From Neobacillus niacini (lineage in GTDB: Bacteria; Bacillota; Bacilli; Bacillales; Cytobacillaceae): a stretch of 64,000 nt of DNA. Shown in pieces: positions 1-7,439 of this stretch. The stretch is taken from positions 52,029-116,028 of the forward strand of contig NZ_JACWFG010000020.1 in assembly GCF_019749295.1 (NCBI RefSeq). Direction: 5' to 3'. How positions within the stretch are numbered: position 1 is the stretch's first letter; each line of letters opens with the position of its first letter. A program made the translations under genes and the position numbers. The notes beneath the pieces were generated by a model. It saw only the letters and a list, made by a program, of their open reading frames with translations. It was not told where the DNA came from and did no database searches.

Positions 1-129
1 AATTTAAATCCATTCAATCTTAATGAGACCTTTGTAATGCTGTTCTTTATTGTGGGCGGTAGTTTACTTTTACTTGCTTTTTTATTATTTGTGCCAATTA
101 CCTTTCTCATTAATAAACAGGAAAATTAG
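1..129 (+). CDS. C-terminal end of a membrane protein (partial)
   Basis: An open frame runs in from the left edge and ends at TAG 127-129, giving 42 residues. The stretch is one strongly hydrophobic helix (VGGSLLLLAFLLFVPIT) followed by a short polar tail, which is what the last transmembrane helix and cytoplasmic tail of a major-facilitator-type transporter looks like. The family assignment is inference from this one helix only; any polytopic membrane protein would fit. Confidence 0.5.
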   Translation, partial: NLNPFNLNETFVMLFFIVGGSLLLLAFLLFVPITFLINKQEN

Positions 130-277
130 AAAATGATTTAATAGGGGGGGAAATTTGCCTCCGAGATATTTAAGATACTCTATATTCAATATCAGCGGCG
201 ATGCTTCAAAAACGAAGTGTCGCTTCTTTATTCAAGTAAGTTTTAAAAATTAATAACTTAATAGGAAAATAGGCAAC

Positions 278-302
278 AAAAAAAAACACCGCGTATACGG
301 TG
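278..302 (-). terminator. Terminator of the AraC/GyrI gene
   Basis: On the minus strand a CACCG/CGGTG hairpin (287-302) runs straight into nine T residues (278-286). It lies 60 bp beyond the stop of the minus-strand regulator gene. Confidence 0.75.
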
Positions 303-362
303 CAAATGTGTTTGCCGATTTAGTTATAAATTCTTTTGCTGATTCTTTCTTTTGCTAGTGAT

Positions 363-1223
363 TTATTTCAGTGGAATCCAAATTTCTGAATAATAATCAG
401 GGCTGGATGGATTCCCATTTGAGTAGACTTCTAAGTCTGGAGTTCCGGCATGCTCATAATGACTAGAAGGAAACCATTCTGAGATGATTTGTTTCCAAAC
501 CTTTTGCATAGCATCAGGCATGGCACCGTGAACTTCAAATACTCCCCATTTTGAAGCTGGAATCTCTAGTTCCATCAGACCTTCTGGTGTTTCGCCAGTA
601 TGTGCGGCGGCAATCCAGTAATCCATTAACGGAGAACCAGGTGCACGTTTATCGACACAAACCCCAAGGACGCCTTTAATTTGCCCGTTATTCAAATCAA
701 ACAATAAATCATTTGTTCCATCAAAATGAACATCATCCCACATTTTAGGGATGCCAGCTAAATTCTCCCCATTCTCGCAAGAAAACTCCCGCTTCACCCC
801 AACAACTTTAAAACTCTCTTTTTCCACAACTTTGTAATTCATAGGTTCTGCCCCTTTCAAATTTACCTGAATGCTCAGGCGGTTATAGGATTTCAGCTTT
901 CCTGTGTAAGTACGTGCTTGACTAGGGGTTATTCCATGCTGCCTGCGGAAAGCCTTTGAAAAAGATTCGGGAGTGTCGTAGCCATATTTTAGGGCGACAT
1001 CAATAATTTTGCTTTCAGTTGTAGAAAGCTCTTGTGCTGCCAGTGTTAACCGTCTGCGCCGGAGATATTCACCTACAGGAATATCTGTAAGCACTGAAAA
1101 AATCCGTTGAAAGTGAAATTCCGACACATTTGCCTGCTTCGCTATACTTTCGATTGTTATATCCTCGAGCAAATGATCTTCCATATAGTCTATTGCATGC
1201 TGTAATGATTCTACCCATCCCAT
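363..1223 (-). CDS. AraC-family regulator with GyrI-like effector domain
   Basis: A 286-residue transcription factor. Residues about 5-105 hold two helix-turn-helix motifs of the AraC/XylS type (ITIESIAKQANVSEFHFQRIF; then a second HTH ending in GITPSQAR). Residues about 125-286 are a GyrI-like small-molecule-binding fold (BmrR/Rob C-terminal type), seen in the start MNYKVVEKESFKVVGV and the end YSEIWIPLK. Such fusions usually activate multidrug-efflux or detoxification genes on binding a lipophilic cation; the ligand here is unknown. I chose ATG 1223 because AAGGAG ends 8 nt upstream; a GTG at 1232 overlaps that ribosome site. It stands alone, with its own terminator. Confidence 0.85.
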   Translation of the reverse strand: MGWVESLQHAIDYMEDHLLEDITIESIAKQANVSEFHFQRIFSVLTDIPVGEYLRRRRLTLAAQELSTTESKIIDVALKYGYDTPESFSKAFRRQHGITPSQARTYTGKLKSYNRLSIQVNLKGAEPMNYKVVEKESFKVVGVKREFSCENGENLAGIPKMWDDVHFDGTNDLLFDLNNGQIKGVLGVCVDKRAPGSPLMDYWIAAAHTGETPEGLMELEIPASKWGVFEVHGAMPDAMQKVWKQIISEWFPSSHYEHAGTPDLEVYSNGNPSSPDYYSEIWIPLK

Positions 1224-1620
1224 ATCGCTCACTCCTTATGTATATCGTAACAACTGCTGTAATCATAGTCCTGTCATTTTCTGCTCTGTTTTAACAGATA
1301 GCATAGTTAACTGAATAATATTTCTGTTAGTAATGATACTTTTCTGAAATATTTGTTAAAAATGTCCGGGTTTTTAAATGCTGTCAACCCTCCACTTTTA
1401 TATAATTACTGGGAATATTTCTAGAAACTAGTAGATTAGGATTTGACCTGTTCTATCTATTAAATATTTGCAAACGCTAATAGTATAAGCTGAAATCAAT
1501 ATTCATGGCAGTAAAGAGTGATATTCGTGTTTTGTCTGTAAAATCCTTCCTAAAATATGACAAAAATCATGTGATACGATGGATTTGCAAATAACGGCAA
1601 TTTTCAAGGAGGATTTCAAA
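1224..1620. other. Divergent intergenic region with a near-match cre
   Basis: This 397-bp gap separates the AraC gene (leftward) from the CAP gene (rightward) and must hold both promoters, but I see no convincing -35/-10 pair. TGCAAACGCTAATA (1469-1482) matches the CcpA cre consensus TGNAANCGNWWNCA at 13 of 14 positions; whether it functions is unknown. AAGGAGG at 1608-1614 is the ribosome site for the CAP gene. Confidence 0.35.
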
Positions 1621-2346
1621 ATGAACAAAAAAGTACTCTTATCCGTAGCAGCTGCAGCGGCTTTGGTAATGGCCAATCCAGCAGCGAATAAAGCAGATGC
1701 CGCTTCCTTTAAACCAGTAGTGCAGGAAAAGGTCTATGTATATCAAGGAACTAATATAAATGAAATTAATAGTGTGCTAGAAAAATATCTTGCCAGCTTT
1801 GGATTTACAATGCCAAAAACAACGGTAAAACAGCCTGTCCAAACAGCACCAAGTCAACCAGTACAACAGCCAGCAGAGACCACTGCTCCACAACCCGTAC
1901 AGCAGCAGCCTGTAGAGCAGCCGTCAGAGACATCAACTCAGCCAGCTGAAACACAAAATACTAGTACTCTAAGTGCTTATGAGCAAAAAGTGGTCGACCT
2001 TACCAATCAAGAGCGTGCAAAAAATGGGCTGCCAGCGCTTAAAGTTGATTTGACGCTTAGCAAAATGGCACGTGAAAAATCTCGTGATATGTCTGCAAAT
2101 GGCTATTTCAGCCATACAAGCCCAACATATGGTTCTCCATTTGACATGATGAAAAAATACGGAATTTCATACCGTTATGCCGGCGAGAATATTGCCATGG
2201 GGCAGCGAACTCCTGAAGAAGTGGTGAAAGCTTGGATGAATAGCGAAGGTCACCGCAAGAACATCCTTAGCGCGAACTTCAACCATATTGGTGTTGGGTA
2301 TGTTTCACAAGGCAATTATTGGACACAGGAATTTATCGGTAAATAA
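1621..2346 (+). CDS. Secreted CAP-domain (SCP/PR1, YkwD-like) protein
   Basis: A 241-residue exported protein. Residues 1-29 form a signal peptide (MNKKVL, a run of Ala/Val, then ADA-AS as a likely cleavage site). Residues about 55-130 are a Gln/Pro/Thr-rich low-complexity linker of repeated QPV/QQP/PAET units. Residues about 133-241 are a CAP domain: LTNQERAKNGLPAL, the GYFSHTSP histidine, GENIAMG, and WMNSEGHRKNIL with the second histidine. Bacterial CAP proteins of this layout are cell-wall or spore-associated; no enzymatic activity is established for most. Start ATG 1621 has AAGGAGG 6 nt upstream; an earlier in-frame ATG at 1579 lacks a ribosome site and would spoil the signal peptide. 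A strong terminator follows. Confidence 0.88.
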   Translation: MNKKVLLSVAAAAALVMANPAANKADAASFKPVVQEKVYVYQGTNINEINSVLEKYLASFGFTMPKTTVKQPVQTAPSQPVQQPAETTAPQPVQQQPVEQPSETSTQPAETQNTSTLSAYEQKVVDLTNQERAKNGLPALKVDLTLSKMAREKSRDMSANGYFSHTSPTYGSPFDMMKKYGISYRYAGENIAMGQRTPEEVVKAWMNSEGHRKNILSANFNHIGVGYVSQGNYWTQEFIGK

Positions 2347-2419
2347 GATTATATTTTATAAGAAGGTCTTCAAGAGGCTTCTGTTTTCGGATGCATTCTT
2401 ATTAATAGACACAAGAATT

Positions 2420-2452
2420 GACGTATGAATTGACATACGTCTTTTCTTTTTT
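2420..2452 (+). terminator. Terminator of the CAP gene
   Basis: Perfect stem GACGTATG (2420-2427)/CATACGTC (2434-2441) followed by a T-rich tract. A near-identical stem recurs at 21807-21834. Confidence 0.85.
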
Positions 2453-2554
2453 ATCAAGCTTTCTACGGAAATTCATTATCTATTCCCGCCTCTAGGTTAA
2501 AGAGGGTACTCATTTATAGGTTGGGGGTCAAGTTAAGAATCCGAGCTGATAAAT

Positions 2555-2737
2555 AGACGGAAAATTTCCGTTTAATTATTAAATATAATTAAAAAAATGA
2601 TAAATAACCGGAGAAATTCCGTCTATTGACTCAATAAATTTGAAAATAGGCGATATTGCTTTGCATAAGCGGAAAAGCTCCGCTTATTTACCCCGAAACG
2701 AGCTCCATAATACATTTAACCGGAAAAACTCCGCTTA
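2555..2737. repeat. CGGA-palindrome quadruplet, element A
   Basis: Four 13-bp palindromes of form CGGA(N5)TCCG/TTCCG lie at 2558-2570, 2609-2621, 2670-2682 and 2721-2733. Their centres are spaced 51, 61 and 51 bp. Sequence between palindromes is AT-rich and not conserved with the two sister elements at 33.9 and 49.1 kb, yet the spacing is. It sits in the gap between the CAP gene and a glycosidase remnant. Function unknown. Confidence 0.85.
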
Positions 2738-2901
2738 GTATTCTAAGGTCACAATACGACTTTCATTTCGGCATCTATTTTAAGAAAAGCACCTCGACAC
2801 GGACCCATTATTGAATTCAACAGGCTTTTTTCCTGTCTCATTGTTTGAGAGAATGTCCGTTTTTTATTGTATTGCTAGAATTCTAACTTTTTTGAGGTTA
2901 G

Positions 2902-3177
2902 TCTCCGGATGACTCATCTGTAGAAGTGAATTGTGTGATTACCAAGGATGGTCCAAAGCCTATATCGGTTGGCGATCTGCCGGTTGCTGTCAGGTGCCTC
3001 GTCCAACAAATTAAATCATTTGAAGTGATTTCTGAAGAAGCAGCAGTTACTGGAGATTATAATACAGCACTTCTAGCGATGACTATCAACCCATTGGTGC
3101 CTTCTGATAAAATTGCAAAGCAACTATTAGACGAAATGCTTGAAGCACATAAAGAGTATTTACCACAGTTTTTTTAA
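2902..3177 (+). pseudogene. C-terminal remnant of a GH4 6-phospho-beta-glucosidase-like enzyme
   Basis: The frame from 2902 to the TAA at 3175-3177 encodes about 91 residues that read as the end of a family-4 glycosidase (LicH/CelF type): VEVNCVITKDGPKPI, VGDLP, EEAAVTGDYNTALLAMTINPL and the terminal LLDEMLEAHKEYLPQF. Intact enzymes are about 440 residues, with the NAD+ and Mn2+ sites in the missing N-terminal part, so this piece cannot be active. An in-frame TAG at 2899-2901 closes the left side. A GTG at 2926 could start an 83-residue product but has no ribosome site. The 3' terminator survives, so this is a deletion remnant; element A lies just upstream, where the rest of the gene should be. 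Confidence 0.8.
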
Positions 3178-3227
3178 AAACAAAAAAGTGAAGTTTAAGC
3201 TTATTTATAGTAAAAGACATTCGGTAA

Positions 3228-3273
3228 CCTGATTAATGGACACTAAAAAAAGGTGTCCCTTAATCGGGTTTTT
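3228..3273 (+). terminator. Terminator of the lost glycosidase gene
   Basis: A long stem pairs 3228-3243 (CCTGATTAATGGACAC) with 3253-3268, closing an A-rich loop, and is followed by TTTTT. Confidence 0.8.
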
Positions 3274-3654
3274 CAATGTCCCAGATTGACATCAAAGTTA
3301 AGGGTGTGTAAAGGAATCTCATAAAGGGAAGGTAGTTTTTTATTAAAACCAAAATTTTCCCAATTTTTCATTTGATTTCTCATCCTTTATGCATGAAACT
3401 AAACTCAAAATGACTATTTAAACTAAGTGACAAAATGAATGAAAGCCTAAAAGTCACTAATTAATATCCCAATTGTTGCTCAAAGAAATTCAGATTATTA
3501 TAAAAGTGAAGCCTTTTTTAATAATATTGATAAATTATCACGGAAGGGTGTTCTTTTAACCAAGAAACATTTTTCCTGTATAAACTCTCATCACGTTATA
3601 AATTAGCCGGGTGGATCCCCTGCAGTGGGGGATAAAAAGAATAGGGGTTATCTC
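3274..3654. other. Intergenic region, little seen
   Basis: About 380 bp of AT-rich DNA. The only structure is CCCC(TGCAGT)GGGG at 3617-3630, just before the ribosome site of the next small gene. No gene, clear promoter or repeat was recognised. Confidence 0.5.
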
Positions 3655-3783
3655 ATGCGCTTTTATTTATGTTCTAACTGTATGCATTATGTTGAAGATA
3701 CTTCGGGCGAGTGGGTCGATGGTACGTTTTATTGTATGGATTGTGCTCCGCATGATTACGAAACTGATGAAGGCGAAAAATAG
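3655..3783 (+). CDS. 42-residue zinc-ribbon-like micro-protein
   Basis: A short frame from ATG 3655 to TAG 3781-3783 encodes 42 residues with two CxxC pairs, CSNC at residues 6-9 and CMDC at 27-30, the spacing of a minimal zinc ribbon. The rest is acidic and aromatic (HYVEDTSGEWVDG; HDYETDEGEK). A GGGG-containing ribosome site (3644-3648) lies about 7 nt upstream and a terminator follows at 3914. The paired knuckles and own signals argue for a real gene, although it is very short. Function unknown; free-standing ribbons of this size usually bind a protein or nucleic acid. Confidence 0.65.
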   Translation: MRFYLCSNCMHYVEDTSGEWVDGTFYCMDCAPHDYETDEGEK

Positions 3784-3913
3784 AAACAAACGAGGTTCGG
3801 TTCTTCCTATGGCCTTTTCTGAAAGTTTTATCCATTTTTGTTTGGGGGTCGCACATTTAAAGGTACTAAAGGTACTGCCATCTATATAGTACCTTGTATC
3901 TCAAATGAAAAAG

Positions 3914-3943
3914 GCGTTTCGAAAAAATCGGAACGTTTTTTTT
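3914..3943 (+). terminator. Terminator after the zinc-ribbon micro-protein
   Basis: Stem CGTTTCG (3915-3921)/CGGAACG (3929-3935) with one G-T pair, followed by eight T residues. Confidence 0.75.
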
Positions 3944-4148
3944 CATCACTAACGAAACAAAATCCGACAAAATTTATTTAATCAAACGATTAATTAGTAT
4001 CTAAATCAACCCTTTTATGACGAACTTTTTAATTATTTCCGAGAAAATATTTTGTCGATGTGAAATTTCACTATCTGCTATTAATCTACAGATTCCATTA
4101 AAATATGTAAAATAAATAACAATAAATCGACATGTACTTGTAATTCCA

Positions 4149-4182
4149 TTGACACAACTCTTTGGTATCCTAAGTATAAAAT
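4149..4182 (+). promoter_or_regulatory. Candidate promoter of the LCP gene
   Basis: A perfect -35 TTGACA (4149-4154) is followed by the AT-rich run TAAGTATAAAAT (4171-4182), which offers only imperfect -10 choices near the standard spacing. It lies about 30 bp before the LCP gene start. Confidence 0.45.
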
Positions 4183-4209
4183 GCTGATTTTATTTAGGAG
4201 GACCATGAA

Positions 4210-5142
4210 ATGAGAAGGCGAAAAAGGAGGAGGCTTAACTGGCGGAATATAATAGGCTTATTTTTGTTTATTATACTAATAGCCGGGAGCCTCTATGGGT
4301 TCTCAGTATATCAATCTTTTAACAAGGCAGTAGCGACTATGCATGAACCGCTCGATAGCAAACCAAATAAAGAGAAGGTAACTGAAGCTTTAAAAAAGGA
4401 AGAACCTTTCTCCGTTTTGATGCTGGGTGTGGATGAACGAGAAGGAGATAAAGGGCGATCTGACACGATGATTGTGTTAACGGTGAATCCAAACAATCAA
4501 TCCGTAAAAATGTTGAGCATTCCAAGGGATACTCGAACGGAAATTGCAGGTAAAGGGAAAGAGGACAAAATAAACCATGCTTACGCTTTTGGCGGTGTTT
4601 CAATGGCGGTAGATACAGTAGAAAATTTTCTTGATATTCCAATCGATTATTATGTGAAAATCAATATGGAGGGCTTTAAGGATATTATAGATTCCGTTGG
4701 CGGGATTAATATCGAAAACGATTTTGCATTTAAAGTGGACGAATATAATTTTCCTGCGGGTCAGATTCAATTAAGTGGCGAGGAAGCCTTAATTTATATA
4801 AGAATGAGATACGACGACCCGAATGGAGACTTCGGCCGTCAAGCACGTCAGCGCCAGGTCATTCAAGCAGTGATTAAAGAGGGCGCAAGCCTATCAAGTT
4901 TATCGAAAGCACCAGAAATCTTCCAGGCAATTGGCAGTAATGTCAAAACGAATCTTACTTTTGAAGAAATGATGGATATCCAAAAAAATTATAAAGAAGC
5001 AGGAAGAAACATCGAACAGCTGGTGGTACACTCAGAGGGGAAAATGATTGAGAATATCTATTATGGACTTGTCACACTAGCAGAACAAAAGCGTTTACAG
5101 GATGAGTTGAAATCACAGTTAGAAATGAAGCAGGAAGGTTAA
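4210..5142 (+). CDS. LytR-CpsA-Psr (LCP) family cell-wall polymer ligase
   Basis: A 310-residue membrane-anchored enzyme. Residues 1-12 are very basic (MRRRKRRR), residues about 16-34 are one membrane helix, and the rest faces outside. The LCP domain covers about 65-240: FSVLMLGVDERE, GRSDTMIVLTVNP, the SIPRDTRTE motif with the conserved Arg/Asp/Arg, and the RMRYDDPNGDFGRQARQRQV block. LCP enzymes transfer undecaprenyl-pyrophosphate-linked teichoic acids or other anionic glycopolymers to peptidoglycan. Length is usual for the TagT/U/V group; which paralogue cannot be told. Start ATG 4210 has AGGAGGA 7 nt upstream; ATG 4205 is closed at once by TGA. It is monocistronic. Confidence 0.9.
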   Translation: MRRRKRRRLNWRNIIGLFLFIILIAGSLYGFSVYQSFNKAVATMHEPLDSKPNKEKVTEALKKEEPFSVLMLGVDEREGDKGRSDTMIVLTVNPNNQSVKMLSIPRDTRTEIAGKGKEDKINHAYAFGGVSMAVDTVENFLDIPIDYYVKINMEGFKDIIDSVGGINIENDFAFKVDEYNFPAGQIQLSGEEALIYIRMRYDDPNGDFGRQARQRQVIQAVIKEGASLSSLSKAPEIFQAIGSNVKTNLTFEEMMDIQKNYKEAGRNIEQLVVHSEGKMIENIYYGLVTLAEQKRLQDELKSQLEMKQEG

Positions 5143-5181
5143 TTTGGTCATATTAGGAATGAATTAACAAGTTAACGTTGT

Positions 5182-5222
5182 CAAATAACAAGCAAGGCCG
5201 TATTGGCCTTGCTTGTTATTTG
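5182..5222. terminator. Bidirectional terminator, LCP / cupredoxin genes
   Basis: An 18-bp perfect inverted repeat (CAAATAACAAGCAAGGCC and its complement) with a tiny loop. The right arm contains the stop codon of the convergent cupredoxin gene, so both transcripts end here. Confidence 0.85.
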
Positions 5223-5590
5223 ACGATTACCTGCCCAACCATTCCTTCTCTGAAATGGTACTGACATATCAGTTCATAGGTACCAGGCTTTTTGGGGGTT
5301 ACGGTAATGGTTTTTTCTTGTCCCGGCTGAACTTCGGCGTCAATTCCAAGCTCTTTCACGGTGAAGGTGTGTTCTCTCTGACCAACATTTTTCAAGATCA
5401 ACGTTGTCGTTTTTTCATTGGGAATACTGATGACTTTTGGATTAAAGAAATCATCGTTTAACTCGACCTTAAGCGTGTTCACCGTCTCCATAGGCTGTGC
5501 TGCAAATACGCCGAGTGAACCTGTAGTTGTCATAACCAATATCAATGCAAGCAAAATAACCAAACCTTTTGACCACTTTTTCATTGACAT
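5216..5590 (-). CDS. Secreted cupredoxin-domain (blue copper) protein
   Basis: A 124-residue exported protein. Residues 1-31 are a signal peptide (MSMKKW, hydrophobic core, FAA-Q). The mature part is a cupredoxin beta-sandwich. The candidate type-1 copper ligands are all present: His74 (EHTF), Cys109, His112 and Met117 in CQYHFREGM. It could be an electron carrier or copper-binding protein outside the membrane; no partner gene lies nearby. ATG 5590 has AAAGGAGGG 6 nt upstream. Its 3' end is buried in the terminator shared with the LCP gene. Confidence 0.85.
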   Translation of the reverse strand: MSMKKWSKGLVILLALILVMTTTGSLGVFAAQPMETVNTLKVELNDDFFNPKVISIPNEKTTTLILKNVGQREHTFTVKELGIDAEVQPGQEKTITVTPKKPGTYELICQYHFREGMVGQVIVK

Positions 5591-5791
5591 TCTAATCCCT
5601 CCTTTCCTAATCCCTATTTTTTACTAATTCATTCCAAATTATTAATGTGAAATTTTCATACTTCATTTCTAAAGAACACCGAAATTAGAACTCTTACGAT
5701 ATTAATCCCCAGTCCCTTTTCTTCGCAAAGAAGGTATTTATGAACCAATTCGAGAAATATTTCAAATACCCTTCGAACGGAGTTGATAGAA

Positions 5792-6409
5792 ATGTATATT
5801 CCCAAACATTTTAATATTGATAATGCTGAAGAAATGTATGAATTTATTGAAAAGAATAGCTTTGCTATATTGTTTTCTCAGCACAATGGTGAACCATACG
5901 CTACACATCTGCCGCTGCTTTTGAACAAAGAAGAAGGATTTTTGTATGGACATTTTGCCCGTCCAAACGAGCAGTGGAAGGATATTGCGAATCAGGAAGT
6001 ACTTGTTATTTTTCAAGGTCCACATTGTTATATTTCACCCTCCTGGTACGAGACTAATCTAGCAGTGCCCACTTGGAATTATGCTGCTATTCATGTATAT
6101 GGACAGTTGGAGATTGCCCGAGATGAGCAGGAAGTTTTTGAAGCATTGTCAGACATGGTGAAAAAATATGAAAGACCAGATAGTCCCTATCAATTAGAGA
6201 ATGTTGATGGAAACTTTATTAAGGGGATGAGTAAAGGTATTGTAGGTTTTAAAATTAAGATTAACAAAATAGAGTGAAAAGCCAAACTAAGTCAAAATCA
6301 TCCTATAGCTAGGCAAGAATTAATCATTAAGCAATTAGAAAATAGTGTCGATCAAAATAATGTACATATAGCTGAACTGATGAAGAAAAATCTCCCTAAA
6401 GGTTCATAA
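5792..6409 (+). pseudogene. paiB: PaiB-family FMN-binding protein split by in-frame TGA
   Basis: The frame begins MYIPKHF, the family's standard opening, and runs with FMN-binding split-barrel features (HLPLLLN, GHFARPNEQW, PTWNYAAIHVYG) to TGA at 6275-6277 (codon 162). It then stays open in the same frame for 43 more codons to TAA 6407-6409, reading KAKLSQNHPIARQELI, the PaiB C-terminus. At the TGA, relatives carry Gly (IEGKAKLSQN), so one GGA-to-TGA change explains it. Full length would be 205 residues, as in intact PaiB. PaiB is a negative regulator of sporulation and degradative-enzyme genes in Bacillus. The product is either a 161-residue truncation or readthrough; sequencing error is possible. 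ATG 5792 fits the family; an upstream TTG at 5783 is less likely. Confidence 0.85.
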
Positions 6410-6431
6410 TGGAACTATTAAAAAGTAATAG

Positions 6432-6463
6432 TTGACTCTGTGGTGCACCCCACAGTTTATTAT
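6432..6463 (+). promoter_or_regulatory. MerR-type promoter and operator
   Basis: TTGACT (6432-6437) and TATTAT (6458-6463) are separated by 20 bp, longer than the usual 17, and the spacer holds the dyad CTGTGG-N6-CCACAG (6438-6455). An over-long spacer filled by a dyad is the hallmark of promoters twisted open by MerR-family activators. The MerR gene starts 21 bp downstream, so autoregulation is expected. Confidence 0.8.
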
Positions 6464-6483
6464 GTAAGTGGGAGGGAGAGAAC

Positions 6484-6828
6484 CTGTACAAAATTAGCGA
6501 TTTTTCGAAGATGACTGGATTAAGTAAAGAAACGCTGCGTTACTATGCTGAAGTAAAGTTACTAGAACCTGCTTATATTAATCCAGAAAACAATTACCGC
6601 TATTATGATGATGGGAGCTACTTTTTAGCGATTCTCTTAGTAAAGCTAAGAAGATTTGGTTTTACGATACAGGAGATGATTTCTGTAATGGAGGATGAGT
6701 CCTTCGCTCATTTAGAAGATTTATTAGTACAAAAAAGAAAAAACATCCAAGTGCAAATCGAAGACCTTCGTCTTCAGCTAGAAGAAATAGATGAATTTAT
6801 CGAATCTGGGAGGGAGGAACAAAATTGA
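6484..6828 (+). CDS. MerR-family regulator (CTG start)
   Basis: From CTG 6484 this encodes 114 residues. Reading CTG as Met gives MYKISDFSKMTGLSKETLRYY, the canonical MerR winged-helix opening; starting at the first ATG (6511) would delete the first helix. GGAGGGAG (6471-6478) sits 5 nt before CTG. Residues 1-70 are the DNA-binding domain (LLEPAYINPENNYRYYDD; RRFGFTIQEM) and 80-114 a coiled-coil dimerisation helix. There is no separate effector domain, so any signal must be sensed by the short tail or by the partner protein encoded next. The stop overlaps the next gene by 4 bp. Confidence 0.85.
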   Translation: MYKISDFSKMTGLSKETLRYYAEVKLLEPAYINPENNYRYYDDGSYFLAILLVKLRRFGFTIQEMISVMEDESFAHLEDLLVQKRKNIQVQIEDLRLQLEEIDEFIESGREEQN

Positions 6829-7283
6829 TTCAGTGGAAGGCAGAAACAATCATTGAGGTTAATATTGAAAAGGTGTGGAGCTTATTTTTTGATAAAAATA
6901 TTAAAAAAATAATGCCTAAGGTAGAGGAACATATAATCATTGAAAAAACGGAAGTCGAAGCGGGTGCAAAGCATCAGCAAAAATACCGCGAAGGTAAGCG
7001 TGTGGAAACCTACATTGTGGAAACATTAGCATTTGAAGACTTACCAGATAAAAAGCATAAGCAAATAAGCTTTGTTCTAGGTAAGGCATTTAAGATTTCG
7101 TTAGGATTTACATTACTAAAAATCGATGAGCAGCAAACAAAATTTATTTACGAAGGGAAAAACGAAGGCGTAAATTTTGTTGGACGTGCCATGCTGAAGC
7201 TTGGCAGCGAGAAAAGCAACAATATTGTCGTGAAGGAATTTATGGATAAGGTGGAACAGGAAGCGTTAAAAGTTTATAAGTAG
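6825..7283 (+). CDS. SRPBCC (START-like) domain protein
   Basis: A 152-residue cytosolic protein beginning at TTG 6825 inside the MerR stop (4-bp overlap), with GGGAGGGAGG just upstream. The pattern IQWKAETIIEVNIEKVWSLF opening the domain, alternating beta strands, and a long C-terminal helix (NNIVVKEFMDKVEQEALKVYK) is that of SRPBCC/polyketide-cyclase-like hydrophobic-cavity proteins. These bind lipophilic ligands or act on them. Translational coupling to a MerR regulator with no effector domain suggests the two handle the same ligand, as binding protein or target; this is inference. A terminator follows directly. Confidence 0.75.
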   Translation: MIQWKAETIIEVNIEKVWSLFFDKNIKKIMPKVEEHIIIEKTEVEAGAKHQQKYREGKRVETYIVETLAFEDLPDKKHKQISFVLGKAFKISLGFTLLKIDEQQTKFIYEGKNEGVNFVGRAMLKLGSEKSNNIVVKEFMDKVEQEALKVYK

Positions 7284-7288
7284 AATTT

Positions 7289-7326
7289 TGGCGAACAGTG
7301 GCATCACTGTTCGCCATATTTATTTT
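7289..7326 (+). terminator. Terminator of the MerR/SRPBCC operon
   Basis: Perfect 11-bp stem TGGCGAACAGT/ACTGTTCGCCA (7289-7299, 7306-7316) followed by a T-rich stretch. Confidence 0.85.
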
Positions 7327-7439
7327 AATGTAAAGATAGGAGTGATTTTCTTTACAACCTAAATTCCATACATAGAAAAACGAAAACATAAATATTAATA
7401 GGAAGGATAAGAACCATTCATGAATAAAGGGTGTGAAAA

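Noticed and set aside
2555..2737. Transcription terminators at the CGGA palindromes
   Set aside because: The 13-bp palindromes are short, have almost no loop and no T-run, and occur in spaced sets of four.
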